Positions 9,241-18,608 of a DNA stretch of 64,000 nt are shown piece after piece. The stretch covers positions 186,001-250,000 of the forward strand of contig JAFKGQ010000007.1 in assembly GCA_017307755.1 (NCBI GenBank). The letters are read 5' to 3'. The stretch comes from Chitinophagaceae bacterium. GTDB lineage: Bacteria > Bacteroidota > Bacteroidia > Chitinophagales > Chitinophagaceae. The notes beneath the pieces were generated by a model. That model worked only from the letters and a program-made list of their open reading frames with translations. It ran no database searches and had not been told where the DNA came from. The stretch's first letter is position 1. Every line of letters begins with the position of its first letter. The position numbers and the translations under genes were made by a program.

Positions 9241-9282
9241 AAACAAAGGGACCCTCACCGAAGGTGAGCGGTCCCTGTTTGT
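9241..9282 (-). terminator. Intrinsic terminator of the susCD operon
   Basis: On the minus strand the sequence forms GGGACC..TCACC around a CTTCGG-type tetraloop, then GGTGA..GGTCCC and TTTGTTTTT. It begins just after the SusD stop codon at 9296. The UUCG loop and T-run make it a convincing rho-independent terminator. Confidence 0.8.
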
Positions 9283-9295
9283 ATGGTCCGGAAAA

Positions 9296-10810
9296 TTAAT
9301 TATCCCAGAATATTTTCTGCAGCAGATCAGGTTTCTGCTTAGGGGCATTGGGGTTCAGGTCCATCTCCGACTGAGGATAGTACAGCGAGCGGGGTACCTG
9401 GTTCACCACCGCATTGCTGGGCGGGGTAAGGGTAGGATACCCTGTCCTCCTGTAATCCGTCCAGGGCTCCATGGACTGCCCAAAGATGGCCACGTATTTC
9501 TCCTCGATCACCTGCTGCAACTGCTGGTCAGGAGAGCCTGTCAACGTTCCATTGGCCGTCAGATAAGTAGAGACGTCTCCCGAAGCAACACCAGCATCCT
9601 GCATGGAAGCCTTGATGCCATTGGTAAACCATGTCTGCGCATCCCCGGGTGCGCCCATCAACGCAGCTTCGGCACGGATAAAACAGTATTCCTGGTAAGT
9701 CAGCATACGTATCGGGGCCGCACCCGTATAAACATAGGCGCCGGACGTGATACCCCCTCCCGCTTGCATCGTCGGCGAGCCGCTGGCTGCGCCGCGTAAA
9801 TAAGCGTGTACCCTCGAATAATTGATACTGACCGGGTCGCCGGGTTTTGCTCCCTTATAGGTAGCAGGATTGGAATTAAATGGGAAGGGCGTAAAATAGA
9901 ATGGCAGGCGGGGGTCGGACTTCCCGACCATCAGGCTTACCATTCTGTCGTTGGCAAACAGATAATTGGCACGGCTTGATTCAAACTGCTGGATCGGGTT
10001 TTGTTGTTTGGAGACATTATAAAAAACCATTTGGAAATTATCTGCCGTAGACGCCATAAAGCTGGCATTAGGGTCATTGATCAGCGACGTCAGCTGCGCC
10101 ACCGCAAAAGCACGGTCCTTTTTGCTGTAATGCAGGAATATCCTCATCTTTAGTGTATTGGCCAGTTTTATCCAATTACCCTTTACCTTGGAAAAATCCG
10201 CATTGGTATAGATCACAGAATTGGCGGCGGGGCTCTGAACACTGGATGCAGCATTCAGGTCGGCAACAGCGTCGGTCAACAGCTGGGTGATGGCCTTATA
10301 GATATCCTCTCCCTTATCGTATTTGGGTTTGGTATTTTTCTCCAGTTGCTGTGTCTCGGAATAAGGTATATCCCCCCATGCGTCCACCATCAGCTGGTAT
10401 TCATAGGCTTTTAATATCTTGGCGACACCGCCATAATAAGGACTCCCGCTGGACGCTGCTTTCTTGATGATGAGCTCCAGATCGCTCAAGGTGGTAGCGT
10501 TCATGCTGCCCCATACGTTGTTCTCATCGCTGCCCGAGATGTTGTACCGGTCGAAATCAAAGGTCTGGGCATTGGCAACGGCAGGCTGCCCCGACATCTG
10601 TTGCGCGATGAGGGTGCTGAACCTGAACAGGTCGCTGCCGCCTTCGAAACCCAGACTCACCTGTGCGGATGTCAGCAGTTGAGCCAGGGGAGCGTCGGAA
10701 ATACTGTCCGGGTCCGTGTTGATATCGAGATACTTCTTGCAGGATGTGACGGAAAAGATCCCGAGTGAAAGGAAAACTACTTTTATATAAGCTCGTTTCA
10801 TATTAAGCAT
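9296..10810 (-). CDS. SusD/RagB-like outer-membrane lipoprotein (SusD-like_2 type)
   Basis: This is a 504-residue surface lipoprotein that caps its SusC partner and binds the nutrient. The N-terminus has a signal peptide ending in the lipobox SVTSC, followed by KKYLDINTDPDS, which is typical of the SusD-like_2 group often described as nutrient-binding lipoproteins. TPR-like helices follow, and the end reads YPQSEMDLNPNAPKQKPD. Two in-frame ATGs exist, at 10810 and 10801; MKRAYIKVV from 10801 is the more usual start. It follows the SusC gene by 12 bp and ends at a strong terminator, so it is a simple two-gene operon. No enzyme gene is beside it, so the substrate cannot be guessed; members of this group may import peptides as well as glycans. 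Confidence 0.92.
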   Translation of the reverse strand: MLNMKRAYIKVVFLSLGIFSVTSCKKYLDINTDPDSISDAPLAQLLTSAQVSLGFEGGSDLFRFSTLIAQQMSGQPAVANAQTFDFDRYNISGSDENNVWGSMNATTLSDLELIIKKAASSGSPYYGGVAKILKAYEYQLMVDAWGDIPYSETQQLEKNTKPKYDKGEDIYKAITQLLTDAVADLNAASSVQSPAANSVIYTNADFSKVKGNWIKLANTLKMRIFLHYSKKDRAFAVAQLTSLINDPNASFMASTADNFQMVFYNVSKQQNPIQQFESSRANYLFANDRMVSLMVGKSDPRLPFYFTPFPFNSNPATYKGAKPGDPVSINYSRVHAYLRGAASGSPTMQAGGGITSGAYVYTGAAPIRMLTYQEYCFIRAEAALMGAPGDAQTWFTNGIKASMQDAGVASGDVSTYLTANGTLTGSPDQQLQQVIEEKYVAIFGQSMEPWTDYRRTGYPTLTPPSNAVVNQVPRSLYYPQSEMDLNPNAPKQKPDLLQKIFWDN

Positions 10811-10822
10811 ATTTTTCTTGGA

Positions 10823-13800
10823 TTATAAACCGAATTTCAGTGAAGCGCCGATGGATCGGGTCTGCGGCAGCGCATTGAATTCCAACCCCACCGCATTGCT
10901 GATGCCCAGGGCATTCTGCTCGGGGTCCAGGTGCGGATAGTGGGGGGCATGAAGGAAAAGGTTACGACCATAAACACTTACATCTATATGGCTGAAGGGA
11001 CTCTTTTTCAGGAGATGGGAAGGTATGCGATAGCTGATGGAAGCTTCCCGGATACGGAACCAGGATGCATCCACGATAAAACCTTCCGCGGCGACATACT
11101 TACCCGTGTTGCCCCAGTAATCCTGGGCGGAGACATGGGTGGTGTCGGGTTGTCCCGTGCTGGCATATATTCCCTTGAACATATAAGGCTTGTTGATAGT
11201 GCCGTCGGGGTTAAACCGGGGGTATTCGGCGGTTTCAATAGCTACGCCATTTGTTCTCATATCCTTGATATTCCTGGAGTATTGCTGACCACCACGGCGG
11301 ATATCCAGCAGGACCGATAGCGTAATCCCTTTGTAGCTTACCGTATTGGTAAGTCCCATCAGCCATTTGGGGTTGGGATTGCCGATCTTTTTTACATCAG
11401 GAGTTGCCTTAGGCAATCCGGTCTTGTCGTCGATCAATAATTCGTTGGTTTTTTGATCGCGTTGATAGGCGTATCCATAGATCTGGCCATATTCATCCCC
11501 CTGCACCAGCCGGATATTCGGGGTGGTAAACCCGCCCAAAAAGATATTTGGAACACCGCTCAACTCATCCACCGTGCTCTTGAGCTTGGTATAATTCCAG
11601 TTGATATTCCAGGTAAGGTTCCTGGTCTGAACAGGCGTTATATTGACGGCCAGCTCAAAACCCTTGTTGGTAAGCTTACCCGCATTCATCACCAGTGTGG
11701 CGATACCCGAAGCGTTGGACACGGGGACCGGGTATATCAGGTCACGGGACTTCTGATTATACAACGCACCTTCTATGGAGATGCGATTTTTTAGTAAAGC
11801 CACGTTAAACCCAATCTCCCGATTGGTGGTAAACTCAGGACCAAGGTTGGCATTTCCGGCCTGATCATTCAAAGAAAAGGCGGCCAGACCATTGAAGGGG
11901 AAATTGATGGCAGGCCCGAACCCGTCTGAAATAGTAGGGGTGCTGTAGTACGAATCGGTGGCATAGACAAAATCTCCCGCCTTACCGACCTTGGCGATAT
12001 TCCCATTGATCTTGATATTCTCGATGATATTGCTCTTTAAGGAGGGGAAAAGCTCTGTAAAATTGATGGAAGCCGATACGGCATTATACAAATAAGAATA
12101 TTTGTCGGCTTTAAACGTGGAGGACCAGTCATTCCGCAGGGTGGCGTTCACGCTGGCGATGGACTTATACCCCACCGTAAAATCTCCATAGACACCTGTC
12201 AGGCGGACCGTGGTCGATCCGATGGATGGGCTGAAGGAAGTAGCGTTTCTTATGTTCTCATAATCCCGTACGGTTATGCCATACCCAAGGATCTGATCGC
12301 TTGTACTATAAGTCTGATAGGATTCATTTCCGATGATGCCCGTCAGGGAGAAATCGTTTATTTTTTTGGTAGCCGTAAAATACCCTGTCGAGTTGAAGCT
12401 CCGGTAGGAGTTCCGCACTTCCAGTATGCCGCCGGCATTACCGGTAGGCCCTACCCCGGTGAAACTATAGGGATTGGGAGCCGTATTTGATGTATTGCCT
12501 TGCCCGCGTATGCCCACCTGGTCATAACCATGCCGGAAGGTCCAGAAGACATCCGTCCCCAGCCGATAGTCGAATGTAAGCCAGGGCGTCAGTTTGAGGT
12601 TGAGCGATACATTTCCGAAAAGACGGTTGATCTCGTCCCTGAACCGGTTGTTATAGATGCTCCAGTAAGGATTATCTTCAGTCAAAGGATATAGCTGGTC
12701 GCCCGCTGCATTCTGATACGGCAGTCCCGTCAGATCATAGCTGCGGGGAGTAAGCCAGCCCCGGAAAAGAGGATTGCTCAGCTGGTTGCCCTGCTGCGTC
12801 CTTCTGGAAGTATTGTTGGAATAGTTGGCGGAGAGGGAGACGGTGAGTCTGTTATTGATCTGGGAAGAGGTGTTGATGCTCAGATTATGCCTCTTCAGAC
12901 GATTGTTATCCAGCACACCCGAATTGTCCGTAAACCCATAGGAGAAACGGAAGGAATTCTTATCGGAGCCTCCGCTAAAGCTGACATTTGCCTGCAGGTT
13001 CTGTCCATGACGGAACATGTCCTTGACATTGTTTGGATAGGCTTTCAGTTGCTCCTGCTTGCCAAAAGCATTGGTCACCGTCTGACCCGTAATCAGCGGC
13101 CCCCAGGAAACTTGAGAACCGGAGCTGTAAACGCCGCCACTCCCCTGAGCATAAGTGTTCTGATACGTGGGAAACCGGTTGACAGACTCATTGCCATAGC
13201 TCATATAAGCATCGATCGTACCCCGCTGGTTGAGCTTGCCTTTCTTGGTAGTGATCAGGATGGCGCCGGGAGCAGCCCTGGAGCCATATAGCGCCGCGGC
13301 GGCAGGGCCCTTCAAAACCGAGATGCTTTCAATATCTTCCTGGTTGAGGTCGATGGCGCGGTTGGACACCGTAGGGCCTGTCTGCAGCGGTGAATTGCCC
13401 CCGCCATTATCGATAGGCACTCCATCTACGACAAACAAAGGCTGGTTGGAACCCATTAAAGTAGTGAAGCCTCTGATGATAATGCTGGAGCCCGTGAACG
13501 CCCCCCCGCTGCCGGTGATCCTTACCCCGGGGACCTTCCCGGAAAGCGCATTTGTGACATTGGTAGTGTGCGCCTGTGTCACTTCATCCGCTTTTATGGT
13601 AGTGACGCCATACCCAAGGGTCTTTTTGTCCCTTTTTATACCCAGCGCAGTGACCACCACTTCCGCCAGGTTCTTATCCGACGCGGAAAGCGAAATGTTG
13701 AAGACACCTCTATTGCCGATGTTGACCTCTGTATTGGCCATCCCGACGGATGAGATAAGAAGGACCTTTGCATTGGAAGGGATAGAGAAGGAGAAAGTAC

Positions 13801-14029
13801 CGTCTGTACCGGTACTGGTGCCGATGGTCGTCCCTTTGACAAGAATAGTAGCATTGGGCACAGCGACGCCGCCGGCGTCTGTTATCTTGCCTGTGATAAC
13901 CCTGGATTGGGCCGCTATCTGACCGGAGATCAGCAGCAGCATGGCAAAAAGGAACAAGGAAAAGGTTCGCGAAGAACAGGTATTGACATTAGGTATGTCC
14001 CTGCTCATGGATAATAGCAGTTTTCTCAT
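10823..14029 (-). CDS. SusC/RagA family TonB-linked outer-membrane protein
   Basis: This is a 1068-residue TonB-dependent porin. After a signal region (FLFAMLLLISGQIAAQ) comes a carboxypeptidase-regulatory-like domain (SRVITGKITDAGGVAVPNAT, then VLLISSVGM). The plug domain carries VTALGIKRDKKTLGYGV and LFVVDGVPIDN, and a 22-strand barrel fills the rest. The barrel ends RSIGASLKFGL with a terminal hydrophobic residue. There is no STN domain, so signalling to an anti-sigma factor is not expected. It is the first gene of the operon with the SusD gene 12 bp downstream. The start at 14029 gives a long cytoplasmic-side segment before the hydrophobic core; an internal ATG at 14008 (MSRDIPN) is possible. 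Confidence 0.94.
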   Translation of the reverse strand: MRKLLLSMSRDIPNVNTCSSRTFSLFLFAMLLLISGQIAAQSRVITGKITDAGGVAVPNATILVKGTTIGTSTGTDGTFSFSIPSNAKVLLISSVGMANTEVNIGNRGVFNISLSASDKNLAEVVVTALGIKRDKKTLGYGVTTIKADEVTQAHTTNVTNALSGKVPGVRITGSGGAFTGSSIIIRGFTTLMGSNQPLFVVDGVPIDNGGGNSPLQTGPTVSNRAIDLNQEDIESISVLKGPAAAALYGSRAAPGAILITTKKGKLNQRGTIDAYMSYGNESVNRFPTYQNTYAQGSGGVYSSGSQVSWGPLITGQTVTNAFGKQEQLKAYPNNVKDMFRHGQNLQANVSFSGGSDKNSFRFSYGFTDNSGVLDNNRLKRHNLSINTSSQINNRLTVSLSANYSNNTSRRTQQGNQLSNPLFRGWLTPRSYDLTGLPYQNAAGDQLYPLTEDNPYWSIYNNRFRDEINRLFGNVSLNLKLTPWLTFDYRLGTDVFWTFRHGYDQVGIRGQGNTSNTAPNPYSFTGVGPTGNAGGILEVRNSYRSFNSTGYFTATKKINDFSLTGIIGNESYQTYSTSDQILGYGITVRDYENIRNATSFSPSIGSTTVRLTGVYGDFTVGYKSIASVNATLRNDWSSTFKADKYSYLYNAVSASINFTELFPSLKSNIIENIKINGNIAKVGKAGDFVYATDSYYSTPTISDGFGPAINFPFNGLAAFSLNDQAGNANLGPEFTTNREIGFNVALLKNRISIEGALYNQKSRDLIYPVPVSNASGIATLVMNAGKLTNKGFELAVNITPVQTRNLTWNINWNYTKLKSTVDELSGVPNIFLGGFTTPNIRLVQGDEYGQIYGYAYQRDQKTNELLIDDKTGLPKATPDVKKIGNPNPKWLMGLTNTVSYKGITLSVLLDIRRGGQQYSRNIKDMRTNGVAIETAEYPRFNPDGTINKPYMFKGIYASTGQPDTTHVSAQDYWGNTGKYVAAEGFIVDASWFRIREASISYRIPSHLLKKSPFSHIDVSVYGRNLFLHAPHYPHLDPEQNALGISNAVGLEFNALPQTRSIGASLKFGL

Positions 14030-14170
14030 GTTTTACAATTAGAAGTTAAAAAAACATTTTAAAAGCGGTTTTCATACGGATGGCCGGTGTTTCATAGAAG
14101 ACAATACCCGGGAACCCTCCCCTAAGGCAGAAAGGTCCTGCGATATTGAAATTTGAATTGGGATCTTATA

Positions 14171-14263
14171 TCACGAAGAAGGCAGATGACGAGGGGGTGG
14201 ATATGTCTCATCTGAAGAACGTCGGTAAAACGACGCCCGGAAGTAAGCGTTTGTGTTTCTCAT
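14171..14263 (-). CDS. Possible 30-residue leader peptide upstream of susC
   Basis: An ATG at 14263 opens 30 codons ending in TGA at 14171. The product begins MRNTNAYFRASFYRRSSD and ends PRHLPSS. It lies between the predicted susC promoter and the susC start. The arginine-rich, proline-ending peptide has no recognised family. It may be a chance ORF, or a leader peptide whose translation controls susC. Confidence 0.3.
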   Translation of the reverse strand: MRNTNAYFRASFYRRSSDETYPPPRHLPSS

Positions 14264-14287
14264 GTTAGCTGGTTTGGTTATGCCAGA

Positions 14288-14295
14288 CAAATGTA
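14288..14295 (-). promoter_or_regulatory. Predicted -7 element (TACATTTG) for susC
   Basis: The minus strand reads TACATTTG, matching TAnnTTTG. Transcription would start near 14281, giving a leader of about 250 nt. A TTTG lies only 12 nt upstream of it, closer than the usual 19, so the -33 is uncertain. Confidence 0.45.
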
Positions 14296-14704
14296 ATTTC
14301 TTATTTTCAAATTAAAACCCGGTTAATTAACATTTAATTAATTAATAATCCCAATTTTATATGCTTTCACAAAAACTACGTGGATTTATATAAGACCATC
14401 ATGGTATCTTTTTCCGGATTAAATAAAAATGAAGAATAAAGGGTTTTTATTTTAGTTTTTCAAAATAAGGGGACAATATTTATTATATTTATCAATAATT
14501 CGTATTACATTAAATACCAATCAAAAGTTAATTTTATGTAAACAGCTCGTGTTCTTTTTTCTCTTTCTCGTTGCTAATTCCAAAATCCGTAAATTTGTGA
14601 TCTGACCTGTTAAAGGATACTCCCCATTATAATTCTCCAGGTTTCAGTACTAACTACCCATTTATTCTTATTCTGTATTGTTGAATTTTTTAAAAAGGCG
14701 ATGT

Positions 14705-14974
14705 ATGTATTCGTATGCGTTGTTGGAAAAAGGCTGTTACTACCTGATACAGGAAAAAGAGGAAGGACCCGTAGGTCTGATCAAAGTGAACATGGAAACT
14801 GATCACTGCATGTATGTATCAAAATATGGGGACACAACCTTGATAGAGTGGAGAAAAAAAACAGATCCCATCTTCGATATTTTGGAATTGCTGGAAGAAG
14901 ACAAGGTACGGGCCTGGGAGTCGATCTACAACGACAACCAGGGCACCTACAACTATGAAGAGGATGAGGAGTAA
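14705..14974 (+). CDS. Hypothetical acidic protein
   Basis: This 89-residue protein begins MYSYALLEKGCYYLIQEKEE. The frame opens upstream with a TTG at 14678, but the ATG at 14705 gives the cleaner start. It has no signal peptide or membrane segment. It alternates short beta-prone stretches (GLIKVNMETDHCMYV, TTLIEW) with an acidic C-terminus (YNYEEDEE). I do not recognise the family. It stands alone, 12 bp from the end of a convergent membrane protein gene. The codon use looks like that of real genes and there is no competing frame, so I think it is expressed. Confidence 0.6.
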   Translation: MYSYALLEKGCYYLIQEKEEGPVGLIKVNMETDHCMYVSKYGDTTLIEWRKKTDPIFDILELLEEDKVRAWESIYNDNQGTYNYEEDEE

Positions 14975-14986
14975 GGATGCTGTTGG

Positions 14987-15652
14987 CTACACCGCTGCCT
15001 CCGGGCGGCGGCGTATGCCATAACCCAAAAGCCCCAGGGAGGTTATGATGGCAGACAGCAGCAGCATGACATAGTACAACAGATAGCTGTCCTGGCTATT
15101 CACCTCACTGTTCCCGCGAATATGAAGGAACATATAGATGATCAGATAGCTGCCATAGCCAAATAATAAGGCGGCATAAACAAATACCATCGAAGTCTCG
15201 AAAGGTGTATACTCCATCTTGCGCATGTATTGCACCAGACCGATGATGCTGTATGCAAGTACCAGGAGCACGCCCGATCCAATAAAGACAAAGCCGGATG
15301 TAAAAGCATACCCCTTCCACCCTACGACCAGCGCTTCCATTACGATAAATGCCAGCAGCGTCCTCGACAGCAGCCGTCTATGAGGACCAGAGGCGGCATT
15401 AAAAAAGATCAGTAGTACCAGGGGAGTGTCCAGCAGATTGTAATACTCTGTCAGTTGGTCCAGCCAGCCGTTTTTATAGGAGCGAAAAAAATAAATATCC
15501 GGGAAGTGAATAAGCCCGTTCAACAACCAATAAATACCTAAGATGCGGTAAGTAGTCACCTGTCTCAATCTCCTGGATGCAAGCAGGACAAAAGGGATCA
15601 GACAACATAGTATGGCAATGTTGGATACGATCATATAAAGTACGGAATACAT
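14987..15652 (-). CDS. Hypothetical polytopic membrane protein
   Basis: This 221-residue protein has about seven predicted transmembrane helices, beginning MYSVLYMIVSNIAILCCLI and ending with LLSAIITSLGLLGYGI before a basic tail (RRRPEAAV). The frame opens with TTG at 15664, but the ATG at 15652 is preferred. Charged loops such as RRLRQV and YMRKMEYTPFE suggest a 7TM receptor-like or sensor-like topology, but no catalytic or binding motif is visible. It is divergent from dnaG with 183 bp between the starts. The function is unknown. Confidence 0.65.
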   Translation of the reverse strand: MYSVLYMIVSNIAILCCLIPFVLLASRRLRQVTTYRILGIYWLLNGLIHFPDIYFFRSYKNGWLDQLTEYYNLLDTPLVLLIFFNAASGPHRRLLSRTLLAFIVMEALVVGWKGYAFTSGFVFIGSGVLLVLAYSIIGLVQYMRKMEYTPFETSMVFVYAALLFGYGSYLIIYMFLHIRGNSEVNSQDSYLLYYVMLLLSAIITSLGLLGYGIRRRPEAAV

Positions 15653-15835
15653 GCCGGTGTTCAAAGGATAAATAGTTTTAATATAAAGCGAAAAAAGGGG
15701 TACTTTTATTATAGGTAAAACTACTCGGTTTTATACATAATTTACGGTTATCTTTAACCCCTCCGGACGTTATAAGCCCTTGGTAAGCATTAACCTATAG
15801 AAGCTATAAAGAATAACCTTAAATTGCAGGCTTAC

Positions 15836-17785
15836 ATGATCTCCCAACAGACCATACAACAGATACTCAGCCGGATAGATATCATCGAGATAGTAGGCAG
15901 CTTTGTGCGGCTTAAAAAGCGGGGGACGAATTACCTGGGACTTTGTCCCTTTCATAATGAAAAGAGCCCTTCCTTTACTGTCTCGCCCGTCAAAGAGATC
16001 TATAAATGCTTTGGCTGCGGCCGTAGTGGTAATACCATCAGCTTCCTGATGGAGCATGAGAAATACTCTTATGCCGAAGCCTTGCGATGGCTGGCCGCCA
16101 AATACAACGTAGAGATCGAGGAAAAAGAGCTGAGCCCCGAGCTGCGTCAGCAACAGCAGGTGGCGGACAGCCTTTATATCCTAAATGCTTTTGCTCAAAA
16201 ATGGTTTCATGACATCCTGCTTTCTTCCGAAGAGGGACAGGACATCGGGCTCAGCTATTTACGGGAGCGTGGATTCAATGACGACACGATCCGCAAGTTC
16301 CAGTTGGGTTACAGTCCTGAATCACGGGATGCATTCGCAAAGGCGGCGCTTACGGCTCAATATAACCTGGAGTATCTTCAAAAAAGCGGGCTGGTGGTCG
16401 TAAGGGATGAAAGACCCGTGGATAATTACCGGGGACGTATCATCTTCCCCATCCACAACCAGACAGGAAAGACCATCGGCTTTGGCGCGCGCATCATCAA
16501 AAGCAACGACCGGGCGCCCAAATACATCAATACGCCGGAGAACGAGATCTATGTCAAAAGCAAGATCCTGTATGGCTCCTGGCTTGCCAGACAAGCCATC
16601 GACAAGCAGGACGAATGTTTGCTGGTAGAAGGTTATACGGATGTCATATCCCTGCACCAGGCGGGTGTCGAGAACGTGGTTGCCAGTGGCGGGACCTCTC
16701 TTACCGTAGATCAGCTGCGGTTGATAAAGAAATATACCAATCATCTTACCATCATCTATGATGGCGACGGCGCTGGTATCAAGGCTGCCTTACGGGGGCT
16801 GGACATGGCATTGGAAGAAAGCCTGGATGTAAAGCTGGTGCTCATACCCGATAAGGAAGACCCGGATAGTTATGTACGCAAGGTAGGAGCAGCAGCCTTT
16901 CGTGAGTTTGTAGCCGCGGCCAAAAAGGACTTTATCCTCTTTCAACTGGAAGTGGCATTAAAAGACGCGGCCGGGGATACGAACAAAAGGGCGGAAGTTG
17001 TGGGCCAGGTGGCTGAAACGATCGCCCGGATCAATAAAGCGGAAGACTTTACCAAACGGCAGGATTACATCCGGCAATGTGCAGAGATCCTGCGTATCGA
17101 AGAGGCAGGTCTGCATGCATTGGTAAACAAGTTTGTACGGGAACGCATCGCCAAACAGGAGAGCAAGGCCGCCGCCGCGAGCCCGGCCGGCGAAATGCCC
17201 ATTGGGGAAGAAGGGATGGGAATACCTGTTCCCGGCGAAGAAGAATCGCTCAACCTCCTTTTCAAACACGAGCAGAACGAACGGGGAATGATCCGCAGCT
17301 TACTCGACTTCGGCCTCCGCCCCTGGGACGAGAACAGCTCCGTCGCCGAATACATTCTCTCGGAATCCGCGGACTTCTATGATCTCATTGACAACCGGCG
17401 CCTGATAAAGATCCTGGACATCTATAAAGCCTGGTACGAAGAAGGGCTCGAACCCACTGTTAAAAATTTTCTCTACCACGAAGATCAGGAACTCAGCACC
17501 CTGGCTGTCTCGATCATGGATTTTAATGACGAGCTTAGTCCCAATTGGAAGGAGCATTTTGAGGGGAAGATAGCCACCCGGGACGACCTGTATAAAGAAG
17601 ACGTCATTTCCACCCTCCGGTACCTCAAGCTGCGTAAGATCAAACGGCTCATGGAAGAGAATCAACAAGACCTTTCCCGGCCCCATACAGAGGAAGAACA
17701 AATGGTGCTCCTGCAGACCCACCTGCACCTAAAACAATTGGAAAAGGACCTCCTGTTGCATCTGGGCACCGTCATCGTTAAATAG
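15836..17785 (+). CDS. dnaG: DNA primase
   Basis: The product makes RNA primers for replication together with the replicative helicase. It has 649 residues from the ATG at 15836; an in-frame TTG at 15824 is less likely. The N-terminal zinc-binding CHC2 motif is complete (C37, H40, C58, C61 within CPFH and CFGCG). The TOPRIM core has LLVEGYTD (E265) and YDGDGAG (D309, D311). The C-terminal third is the helicase-interacting region. Length and motif order match ordinary bacterial DnaG. It stands alone, not in an rpsU-dnaG-rpoD operon. Its last 8 bp overlap the end of the convergent DinB-like gene. Confidence 0.97.
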   Translation: MISQQTIQQILSRIDIIEIVGSFVRLKKRGTNYLGLCPFHNEKSPSFTVSPVKEIYKCFGCGRSGNTISFLMEHEKYSYAEALRWLAAKYNVEIEEKELSPELRQQQQVADSLYILNAFAQKWFHDILLSSEEGQDIGLSYLRERGFNDDTIRKFQLGYSPESRDAFAKAALTAQYNLEYLQKSGLVVVRDERPVDNYRGRIIFPIHNQTGKTIGFGARIIKSNDRAPKYINTPENEIYVKSKILYGSWLARQAIDKQDECLLVEGYTDVISLHQAGVENVVASGGTSLTVDQLRLIKKYTNHLTIIYDGDGAGIKAALRGLDMALEESLDVKLVLIPDKEDPDSYVRKVGAAAFREFVAAAKKDFILFQLEVALKDAAGDTNKRAEVVGQVAETIARINKAEDFTKRQDYIRQCAEILRIEEAGLHALVNKFVRERIAKQESKAAAASPAGEMPIGEEGMGIPVPGEEESLNLLFKHEQNERGMIRSLLDFGLRPWDENSSVAEYILSESADFYDLIDNRRLIKILDIYKAWYEEGLEPTVKNFLYHEDQELSTLAVSIMDFNDELSPNWKEHFEGKIATRDDLYKEDVISTLRYLKLRKIKRLMEENQQDLSRPHTEEEQMVLLQTHLHLKQLEKDLLLHLGTVIVK

Positions 17786-18356
17786 CCTCGGTCGCCGGCA
17801 ATAGCTGCAAGACCCGGTGAGCCTGCAACAGATGCCGCTCATTATGCGCAACAATATAGCGAAGGTTATCGCCTAGTCTCAACCGCAAAACCCTGGCAAA
17901 TGACAAAGGGATCCTGATCCCCTGCATATCCTTGGTAGATACATGACGAAGGATATCGTCCAGCGCATCGCATTGGTGAAGAAAACGCTGCAGTTCTTCA
18001 TGTCCATCCAACCCATCCGGGTCGGCATGAAAACTCTTGGGAGAAGATAGTTTGAATACGGTACCATCGGGCCTGGGCATCATCTTCCCATACAACCACT
18101 CCCCCAGCCAGCCGCTGCGATAATGCTCCATCCGCACATCAGGAGCAAGAGCGATACGGGAAAGGATATTCCGTATATAAGTATTATGGACAATGTTCAA
18201 ATGCCCGAAGATCTCCGCTATCGACCATTTGCCCGCGGAAGGTCTGAAATGCAGTTGCCGTTCCGTCAGACGAAGAAAAGATTGTGTGCTGGCTTTAACA
18301 AGTTCAGTCCTGTCCAATAATTCGGCTATTAGAACCTGCTTGCTAAAAACTGCCAT
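17778..18356 (-). CDS. DinB family putative metalloenzyme
   Basis: This 192-residue four-helix-bundle protein of the DinB/YfiT-like superfamily has LHFRPSAGKWSIAEIFGHLN near the N-terminus, with a candidate metal ligand H in FGHLN. A second ligand pair is in VAHNERHLLQA near the C-terminus. These proteins bind a divalent metal, and some act as thiol-dependent transferases; the substrate here is unknown. Despite the name the family is unrelated to DNA polymerase IV. A TATATTTG element at 18477-18484 would give a leader of about 115 nt. The 3' end overlaps dnaG tail to tail by 8 bp. Confidence 0.85.
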   Translation of the reverse strand: MAVFSKQVLIAELLDRTELVKASTQSFLRLTERQLHFRPSAGKWSIAEIFGHLNIVHNTYIRNILSRIALAPDVRMEHYRSGWLGEWLYGKMMPRPDGTVFKLSSPKSFHADPDGLDGHEELQRFLHQCDALDDILRHVSTKDMQGIRIPLSFARVLRLRLGDNLRYIVAHNERHLLQAHRVLQLLPATEAI

Positions 18357-18476
18357 GGAAAAAACTTAATAGCATATCGTCGTTTGAATAAGTAGGGGTC
18401 TCCGGGTAAGCAAGTCTTTGAGATCATACGGCCGGGCAGAAGTAACTACAATTGTTCTTGTGAATTGGAGGCGGTC

Positions 18477-18484
18477 CAAATATA
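18477..18484 (-). promoter_or_regulatory. Predicted -7 element (TATATTTG) for the DinB-like gene
   Basis: The minus strand reads TATATTTG, matching TAnnTTTG. It lies just downstream of two terminators for the preceding gene, as expected for an independent transcription unit. Confidence 0.5.
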
Positions 18485-18487
18485 CAT

Positions 18488-18516
18488 AAAAACCTAAAGC
18501 GGAGTACAGCTCCGCT
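18488..18516 (-). terminator. Second terminator-like hairpin after the DUF3052-like gene
   Basis: On the minus strand AGCGGAG pairs with CTCCGCT across a 5-nt loop (18498-18516), followed shortly by TTTTT. A compact GCGC/GCGC mini-hairpin (18517-18527) abuts it. Confidence 0.6.
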
Positions 18517-18539
18517 GCGCGAAGCGCTATTATTAGATG

Positions 18540-18584
18540 TTTTTGGCCGGAGGGTATGTTGGTTGGCAACCCGGAGGCCAAAAA
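18540..18584. repeat. Imperfect inverted repeat with symmetric internal loop
   Basis: TTTTTGGCC at 18540-18548 pairs with GGCCAAAAA at 18576-18584. Inside, GGA faces GGA as a symmetric internal loop, then GGGT pairs with ACCC around a 13-nt loop containing GGTTGG. The structure can form on either strand, and its outer A/T arms would act as a T-run in both directions. Confidence 0.6.
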
Positions 18585-18608
18585 CAAAGCCTGGCGATCC
18601 GCCAGGCT
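18580..18608 (-). terminator. Intrinsic terminator of the DUF3052-like gene
   Basis: AGCCTGGCG and CGCCAGGCT (18588-18608) form a perfect 9-bp stem with a 3-nt loop. On the minus strand the stem is followed by TTTGTTTTT. It lies 86 bp past the stop codon at 18694. Confidence 0.8.

Larger units (their letters stand above)
14030..14704. other. 675-bp divergent intergenic region and susC leader
   Basis: The part next to susC (14030-14290) is of ordinary composition and should be transcribed as a leader of roughly 250 nt. It holds a possible 30-codon ORF (14171-14263) and a small hairpin, CGTCG/CGACG at 14220-14235. The part from 14270 to 14700 is strongly AT-rich, with TTAATTAA-type runs, and would hold promoters for both flanking genes. 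I see no known riboswitch motif and no tRNA. Confidence 0.5.
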
